Below are positions 57,225 to 64,000 of a stretch of 64,000 nt of DNA, piece after piece. The stretch is taken from contig OZ014418.1 of assembly GCA_963965975.1 (NCBI GenBank), positions 6,274,775-6,338,774 of the forward strand, in the 5' to 3' direction. Made by a program: the position numbers and the translations under genes. The DNA is from Xestospongia bergquistia. Its lineage: Eukaryota; Porifera; Demospongiae; Haplosclerida; Petrosiidae. Below the pieces are notes generated by a model. The model had not been told where the DNA came from and searched no databases. It saw nothing but the letters and a program-made list of their open reading frames with translations. The number at the start of each line of letters is the position of its first letter. Positions within the stretch are counted from its first letter, which is position 1.

Positions 57225-60200
57225 ATGGCTGTAATAAGTGAAGTTGTGAGTAGGACTACATTTGGTGGATGTACTCTTGATGATCTACATAGAGGATCTA
57301 AGAATTATGTATGTGATGCCAGTTGCTTAGTGAACTTAGTGGGTAAAGATACCAATGAAGCAAAGGAAGGATTGATAAACAAAATGGATGAACTTTTTCA
57401 AGAGTTAGAACTACAGACTGAACGTAGAGTAAAGAAGTATTATATTGGAAAGACATTCATTAAACCTCGAAGACGTCCAAACTACAGAAAATTTTTTATG
57501 AAGTTTGATCCAATGGACCCATATACTTGGAAAAAGAATGGTATCAGTTCAAGATGGGGTTGTCATAAAAACACGGAGTATGGTAGAGATGGGTTAGTGG
57601 TATTGGCAGCTGTAACTAAAGATGCAGTACCACAACAATATCGTGATAAAGGCCATCAAGAACAATATGCTGTAGCATTAGAACAAATGTTACTTCATCA
57701 TTACAAATTAGAAATAGGAGATCAACGATTGTATAATGATACCTTCACTTCTGCAGGACCTGATGGAGGAAAATCAATAGCTTATGCTATTTATGTCGCC
57801 TTTACTTTAGAGGAACTGACCAAAGATGATTTTGAAAATAGCCATATGTCCTCAAAAATAAGCCAACCAGTTGAGGGACAAACTACTTCTGATTTAAATG
57901 ATACTTTCTCATCTCAGTTAGACGTTCATGCACAAGAGACATGGCTACATGTACCAGTAGCTCTAAATAGTTCTGCTTCATCAGAATCATCACTGCCAAG
58001 CCAGGGAATCAAAGAACGAAGTAGTTCAAGTGATAGTGATGCATTTGTGATCAGTCTTCCTCAATTAGACATGGACAAAGTGACAGGTCACCAAGCAACG
58101 ATCTCAAGGTTTCCAGTCCCATTAGGTTAGTTACATTATTAGTTTTAACCCATAAAATTTTTAATAACAAAATTAACAAATTCAACTCTATTGTGATACA
58201 GGTGAAACAGGTTCAGAGAAACCAGATCACACTGCAACTGACTCAATTACAAGTAAATAAAATAATGATAAGTTAGATTATATGCGTATCAAATTACTGT
58301 TTGATGATAATGTTTAAAGACAACACTAGAAACAAGAAGGATATGTTGATGCTTCAAGAAATTAAGTATGCATTTAAACCTTTATTCGCATGTCTACTAC
58401 ATGTTCCATAAAGTATTATCATATTTATTACTGACATGTGTTACCATTAGCTTACTTGGTATTCACTAACCAGTAATCAAATTTTATATCTTGTTATATG
58501 TTTTTAAAATCATTCTTTATTTGTTTTATAGCATTGGAGTTATTAAAAAAAGAGGAAGAAATTGACAATCTAAAACAAGGTTAGTAATATTTGTAGCTAT
58601 TGTAAGTTATTTCAGTCATGCTGTGGTCTATGATATGTAATTTTAGTAATATATATACTATATATATATATATGTTACAGTAGTATTGTGCATATATATA
58701 GGGATTTTGCGAAATCCCTGAAACTTTCAGGGAGTTTGTGAAATCACTTTTTCACTTATGGACTTCATAAAACCCTAAAACCTAAACCTTAACCTGAAGC
58801 TTAAAACTACTCAGTTTTTATTGTCTCAGCACTAAAATTCAACAAAATAATTGTAATTACTTGTGATTAATTGCCGAGCGCCTTAGCGCGAGGCAAATAA
58901 TTGTGCGTCGCATCTCGCAGATAGTTTGTATGTATGTATGTGTCACGCTTGAGAATGCTATTATTTCAGCACAACACGCTAACGTATGCTCACGTGCTTC
59001 AGTGTAACGCTTAGGAATGTTACTGCACTATCTCCACGACCTTTTGCTGCAATCTGAACTCGTAACTTGGAACTCTTATGGCTCTTTGTCCACAGCCCAA
59101 TCGCTTGCGTAATCTATGCGTTTTCACTTTCGCTTCCTTGCGTTATTATTTTTATCTGCATACAAAAATGTATGCAATTCACTGCGCGAGGCTCTACACT
59201 GCATATACGTATGTCTAGTTATTACATGTAACATGTGTTCAGTACCATAGTTTTTTCTCTTATTATAGAACAACAATTACTAGAGGAAGAATTAAAAATA
59301 AAGAAAAGAAAAATAATGGAGCTTGAAGACAGTAAGAAACAGACTATTTTTTATATATTTTCAGAACTATATATAGGTTTAAAAACAGCCACAAAAAAAG
59401 ATAAAATGCAGGAAAAAATGTTGTTTGAGATAGGAACTCTACGAAAAGAATTGTCAAGGTGCGAAGAGGAAAAGCTTGCTAATACTTTGTGATAAAAACT
59501 CTACAAAAGGAATTGTCAAGTTGTAAAGAGGAATTACTACAGTGCAAAACCAAACATAGTCCTGCTATGAAGCCTGTAGTCCAGTTAGGTTAGTTAAACA
59601 TTTGCTATAATATAACACCATGTACAATATATAATAGATATTTCCCAGTATCTCCCCAAACTGTAGGTAGTTCTTCAACCAATACAAGATAATTGGGAAC
59701 AGTTAGGAGTATCACTGGGTATAGATCAGTCTGTACTGTCATCAATAAAATCTACAACTGGAGACTCTACAGAGTATATGAGACAACTTCTAGAGAAATG
59801 GAGTATGAAGGGAGGACATTTACAAGATCTTGAGGAGGGACTAATATCTATTGGAAGGAAGGACTTGATCTCTGGTATGTTATTGAAGAGATAGGTGTAT
59901 ATATGTAGAATATTTACTAAGTACTTATTGAAAGTTGTAGATCAAGACTCATAACCTTTATACATGCTTTAACATTGACATTAACTGAGTAATTTCTAAT
60001 ATATATATATATAGGTTTGGTTGAGATGATGGAAGTATCTACTGATACATATGTCAAAGATGTACAGACATCAGAGAGTGAGTTAAATGATGATACTTAA
60101 TAGCTTATATTAGTTCATGAATATTATTGATCTTTTAATATTTGTTGCTGTTTAAGATAAATACTAATGTTGTTCCATGCAGCAACATACTTAGGGACAT

Positions 60201-62827
60201 TGAAAATTATTTGATTTAGTTATTGTCTTTTATTGAAAGCTGTCTGCTCTCTAAGCTAGTAATAACTAGAAAATCTCACTAACTTGTTTACCACCTTTAA
60301 TAGAAATGGTTTAGATTTGTATTTAGTGATTCACCTTGATTCTTGTTCTGCTTGGAATCTTCCATTAATCCCAAATTTGAAATAGAGGAAGACATGATAC
60401 TTTTATAAGTATTTTCTCTTGTTTTTAGAGTATAAAGTTTGTATCTATCATTTTACATGCTTCTATTTGACTCAAGGTCTTTTAATGCGTAAACGACCCA
60501 ACAAGTTTCTTGAGGATGTTCCGTCATCAAAAAGACAATCTATTACCTCCAGTGAGTTCATGTTTACACTATATGATGTTATATTTCATGTATTGATATT
60601 ATGTATATAGGCTTACCCCAAATGGTTGAAATGGAGGAAAGGTCCACTGATGTCATAGATATAGAAATGTCAGATGACAGTGAGTGAGATAAGTATAGTA
60701 CTGTTACTACTGTGTGAAGATGATACTTTACAGTGACTATTAGATTGATCGACTATAATATATAGCAACTTCTGCCATTTTAGAATTATCTGTGGTTAAA
60801 ATGGAGGGTGATATTAAGTCAATGGAGACATCACTAGTTAAAAAAGATGAATCTGTTCAGTTTGACTACCTTATCCCAATCAATGGTATATTTACAATAT
60901 TGTCTTGTTCATTAATGATAACCTTATAGATACACTTTGTGGTGTCCATGTAGCAGATAAGAAGTTATTCTTAATTCAAGGAAACTCTCCTCAATCTTTC
61001 AATTGGGATGAATATGGTCTAAGAATTAGTGTTCCTCAAGACACTTTATTTTCAACAGAGACCAGTGAGTTAGCAATGACTGCACTAGTTGGTGGACAGT
61101 TTGAATTACCAGTAGACACTGAACTAATCAGTGTTGTATATAGTATATCTGTCTCTAAACCACTACTTAAACCAGTCAAATTAGAGATCCAACACTGTGC
61201 ACATCTAATTACTGAAGATCATACTAGTTATCTAAGCTTTGCTACAGCTTCTATTGACCAACCAGTTCTTCCTTACCAGTTCAAGTTAGAGGAAGGAGGA
61301 GATTTCAGACCAGGAGATCAATATGGTAGCATCTCTCTATCACAGTTCTCTTTGAAGAGTATCATTAAATCGCTCAGTCGTTCATTCCGGAAACTACTGG
61401 GATATGACGATACATCATATGACAAAACAAATCTTGGTTGTCAGTTTAAGTCTGAATTACAAGAAAACAATATATCCACCACTGATTGTGATAAAGCAAT
61501 CATTGTGAATATATCAGAACTTTCTACTGTGAGTGAATTTCACATAACTGAAGGTAAATTGTATTTTATGTTGATATGCAGTATTTGTAATGTATAGATT
61601 ATTCACTGTAAGCCAACTCTGATATTGCAGCTAATGCTACAATTCCCTCATCAACTGTGTCTAATTTTACTTGTCAGGCACAACCTACTCTAACTCATTC
61701 TCTTGCTATACTTAATGAGCAGTTTTTAATAGCTAGTCCAGTTCAAAGTATACTGTATTGCTACCTGCTCATTATATCTGTTATTTGTTACTGTAGATCA
61801 GTTTCCTGTTAATAGTTCATCTCCTGATAACATGTATGTAGGTCAGGTAGTATATGAAGTTAAACATCATGATAATGAATGGTTAATGAGATTTATGGTT
61901 GCTAAACATCTCAATGCTCTACTCGAGGTAATTATGTTATTGGTTAATTAATAATTGACTATTCATTTATTTACTAGTACATTAAGACTTCTCTTCCAAG
62001 TAATGTTGAGATAGATAATCATATTTCTTTTACTTTCAAAGATGTTAATGGTTCTATTGAACTAGTTCTTGGAAAAGAACAAGAGCATCCATATGATGGA
62101 TGGAATATCGCCCACATAGTATCCCATCAAGAGTATGTTATTACTTTGTTATACTGTCATTTGATATAGTTTTATATTTACAGGTATCAAAACGTGATGT
62201 AGACAGGTTTGGTACTCAATCTCCTCCATTTTTTCCCTCTACACTTATAACAATATCTGTACATGACAGTTCAAGTACTGTTAGTGGCATAGACTATAGT
62301 GTACCATTGAAAGGAGTGGAAACAGATATTATGAAGATATGTATTGTCAGATCTCTCACTGGCTATACTGGTAAGAACTTTCATTTATTGTTTAAATTAA
62401 GTTTAATCCTTATTTAGATAGAGGCTCAGTAACGTCAGCTGGGGTTGATTTTCAATCCATTGGTAGGTATAAAATGTATACCACAATACAATTATAAATT
62501 TCATCTCTAGTTAATAATGATCCATCTGAAGTATTTCGAAAACAATTTGCAAAACTTTGTGATGCCATTGAAGCTAATCCTCTTCGTGTTGCTAATGGAC
62601 TCAATTCTGATGGACTGGTAACTCCAAGTATCAGGAAAGACATTAAAAGTATGAGTGGTACATCATATGATAAAGCTGATGCAATAGTTGAAGAGCTTCA
62701 AAGACAAATAGATGCTGACAGTAATCCAGTCCAATTTCTATTAAAGATTTCTAAGTTTCTTCAAAACCAAAAAGACAAGGTCCTCAAAGATATTGGTAAT
62801 GAAATAATGAACCAACTAGGTCAATAA
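57225..62827 (+). CDS. GIY-YIG-like, coiled coil, Death, ZU5, CARD-like protein
   Basis: Eighteen exons join in phase, about 1,093 aa: 57225-58125, 58202-58252, 58532-58579, 59269-59331, 59365-59458, 59521-59588, 59689-59874, 60015-60077, 60477-60551, 60611-60679, 60784-60885, 60930-61553, 61631-61747, 61797-61927, 61978-62118, 62184-62370, 62418-62462, 62511-62827. Exon 9 could start at 60429, adding 16 aa. The first exon holds YYIGKT (72-77), RWGCH (110-114), Glu153 in ALEQMLLHHY and Asn171, the spacing expected for a GIY-YIG nuclease-type fold. Then come coiled coil, a Death domain (about 409-470, WEQLGVSLGI...LLEKW), ZU5 (from 574), a beta-rich region and a CARD-like helical end (989-1093). 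It is a paralogue of its upstream neighbour from the linker exon onward. Function is not known; nucleic-acid sensing or effector signalling is an inference. The 62-nt intron at 59459-59520 and the acceptor at 59688 are the least certain splice sites. Confidence 0.72.
58870..59215. repeat. CpG-containing insert in an intron, possible mobile-element remnant
   Basis: Unlike the surrounding AT-rich intron, this stretch has many CG dinucleotides and nearby copies of GCGCGAGGC (58888 and 59182 regions). It has no ORF. Its composition suggests inserted repetitive DNA; the family is unknown. Confidence 0.4.
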
Positions 62828-63066
62828 CTTATAGTAACATTAATATCTTGTACATATAATAATACAACACACAATACTGTCAATTCCCATATAATGACCA
62901 GATGTACTATCACTTAGTGTTAGTATTTTTTTGTATTTTACTAACTCAAAATTCAATTAACAAATTTGATAATAATTGAATACAGTAACAATATTCAAAA
63001 GAGTATGTAAACTAAAATGACTACAAAGCTGTCTTATAGTGTAGTCTATATCTGGTCATCAGGTCT

Positions 63067-63768
63067 TTACTCATTACCAGCTGATCTAGTAGACAGTTTA
63101 GATCTCTTAGAGGAACTAGTAGATGAAGTACTCTCACGTTTGGTACCACTTCCTGTAGTAGGAGAGGTATGTGTTTGTAGTGATGATGATGTTGATGAGA
63201 GGGAAGGAGGGAGAGGTGTGGCTAAAACACATGATATCCCAGAACTAGGAGGAGTTGGTGCAGATGATCCGGTTCCTGAGGCTGCAGCATTGTTCTGTCT
63301 AGCAGTAACAGCAGCTGTTAGAGCTCGAAGTTGTTGTGATTGCATGAGTAGTGCCATATGAAGTGCAGCTGGAGAAGCCGTGGGAAAGGAGGAGTTAGCT
63401 GACGAGAAGAGATTAGTATAGGCTGTAGCAGTGGAACTTGGTAATACCATCTAAAAAGAAAAAGGAGACATTTTAAAGAGTCAATGATTTTATTTAAATA
63501 TTGCTAATACCTGTGGTTTAGGAGTTGTAGACAGTAAAGTTGTTGTTGATGAAGTAGTCATACCTCCAGCTCCATCAGGGATAAGTTGAAGTAATGCTGA
63601 TGGTCCACTACGGCTAGTGTCTATCTTAGTGACTCTAACAGAACTTGGACGAGAAGTATAAGGAGTGATAGTATCAGAGTCCTCTGATGAGACAGGTTTC
63701 TTAGTAACTTGTGAGGATGGTCCAATTGGTTCACCTTCTAGTAATAGTGGGTTGTGCCATTGTAGATA
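63067..63768 (-). CDS. Ser/Thr-rich protein, 3' part (partial, unrecognised)
   Basis: Two minus-strand exons, 63768-63511 (86 codons, phase 0 at both ends) and 63450-63067, join in frame and end at a stop. The visible 213 aa start YLQWHNPLLLEGEP and are rich in Ser, Thr, Pro and Ala. There is an Ala/Gln/Leu-rich helix (HMALLMQSQQLRALTAAV) and a basic, Ser-rich C-terminus (KRSKLSTRSAGNE) that could act as a nuclear localisation signal. Upstream exons continue beyond 63768, probably near 63820-63890, but I could not fix them. It converges on the GIY-YIG/ZU5 gene, with stops 240 bp apart. I do not recognise the family. Confidence 0.6.
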
Positions 63769-64000
63769 CTGGAGTTAAAATGTAAGATGGTAGAGCAGAT
63801 GATTTGCGGATTTGTCACTGATGTCTTGATAAGTTTACTAGGAGACACATGTTTGGTTGACGAGGCTGGTGTGTAAAGTCTAGATCGAGGAAACAAAGCA
63901 ATATTTAGTCACTGGCTACATGACACTTATCACACTTATACTTACATGCTTATACACACTTATTACAAATGTTGATCTAATACATGAACTTGCATACTTG
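63769..64000. other. Intron or upstream exon of the minus-strand gene
   Basis: A possible coding segment (minus strand, TPASSTKHVSPSKLIKTS) lies at about 63835-63890, but its splice sites are uncertain. The rest is AT-rich. Confidence 0.35.

Noticed and set aside
58316-58366. Extra coding exon in the GIY-YIG/ZU5 gene
   Set aside because: All acceptor choices compatible with phase 1 run into a stop before the next donor. Skipping it keeps the frame.

Overview
The window looks like a sponge (demosponge) nuclear genome, most similar in style to Amphimedon. It is AT-rich, has many introns (mostly short) with clear GT-AG signals, and carries a short-chain collagen C4 type gene, a family typical of sponges. 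It also contains a tandem family of fibrinogen-related (FReD) genes, an usherin (USH2A) orthologue and modular Death/ZU5 proteins. The species is inferred from gene content only.

Region 1 (1-18.0 kb) is a tandem array of secreted FReD genes. Each unit holds an A-type gene, a B-type gene and a 5'-truncated C-type gene. The period is 6155 bp between units 2 and 3, which are almost identical. The A copies are intact. All three B copies are broken, each by different lesions. The C copies lost their leader exon at the duplication junction. Region 2 (18.2-22.1 kb, minus strand) is the 5' half of serine palmitoyltransferase subunit 2 (SPTLC2). Its coding sequence stops just before the PLP-site exons, so the FReD array is either nested in an SPTLC2 intron or has cut the gene. 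Region 3 (22.4-29.3 kb) has two further intact FReD genes, one chimeric FReD pseudogene and the collagen gene. The collagen gene shares the FReD promoter module and signal-peptide exon.

Region 4 (30.0-49.4 kb) is one large gene. I could join 35 exons in a single reading frame of 4,884 residues. The order is signal peptide, LamG-like, laminin N-terminal, ten laminin-EGF, FN3 repeats interrupted by two LamG domains, a long FN3 array, a transmembrane helix and a cytoplasmic tail, which is the vertebrate usherin layout. Two RNA genes sit in its introns: an antisense tRNA-Glu(TTC) and a U2-like snRNA with an abnormal branch-site recognition box.

Region 5 (49.8-62.8 kb) has two large paralogous genes sharing a coiled coil-ZU5-beta-rich platform. 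The first (19 exons, 1,208 aa) starts with a hydrophobic leader ending in a perfect 2A (StopGo) ribosome-skipping motif, followed by four Death-like domains. The second (18 exons, about 1,093 aa) starts with what looks like a GIY-YIG nuclease-type domain and also has a Death domain and a C-terminal CARD-like helical domain. They look like modular innate-immune or cell-death receptors or adaptors and are the most novel part of the window. The last kilobase holds the 3' part of an unrecognised Ser/Thr-rich gene on the minus strand.

Exon models were made by eye from GT-AG sites and reading phase. No transcript or database search was available.
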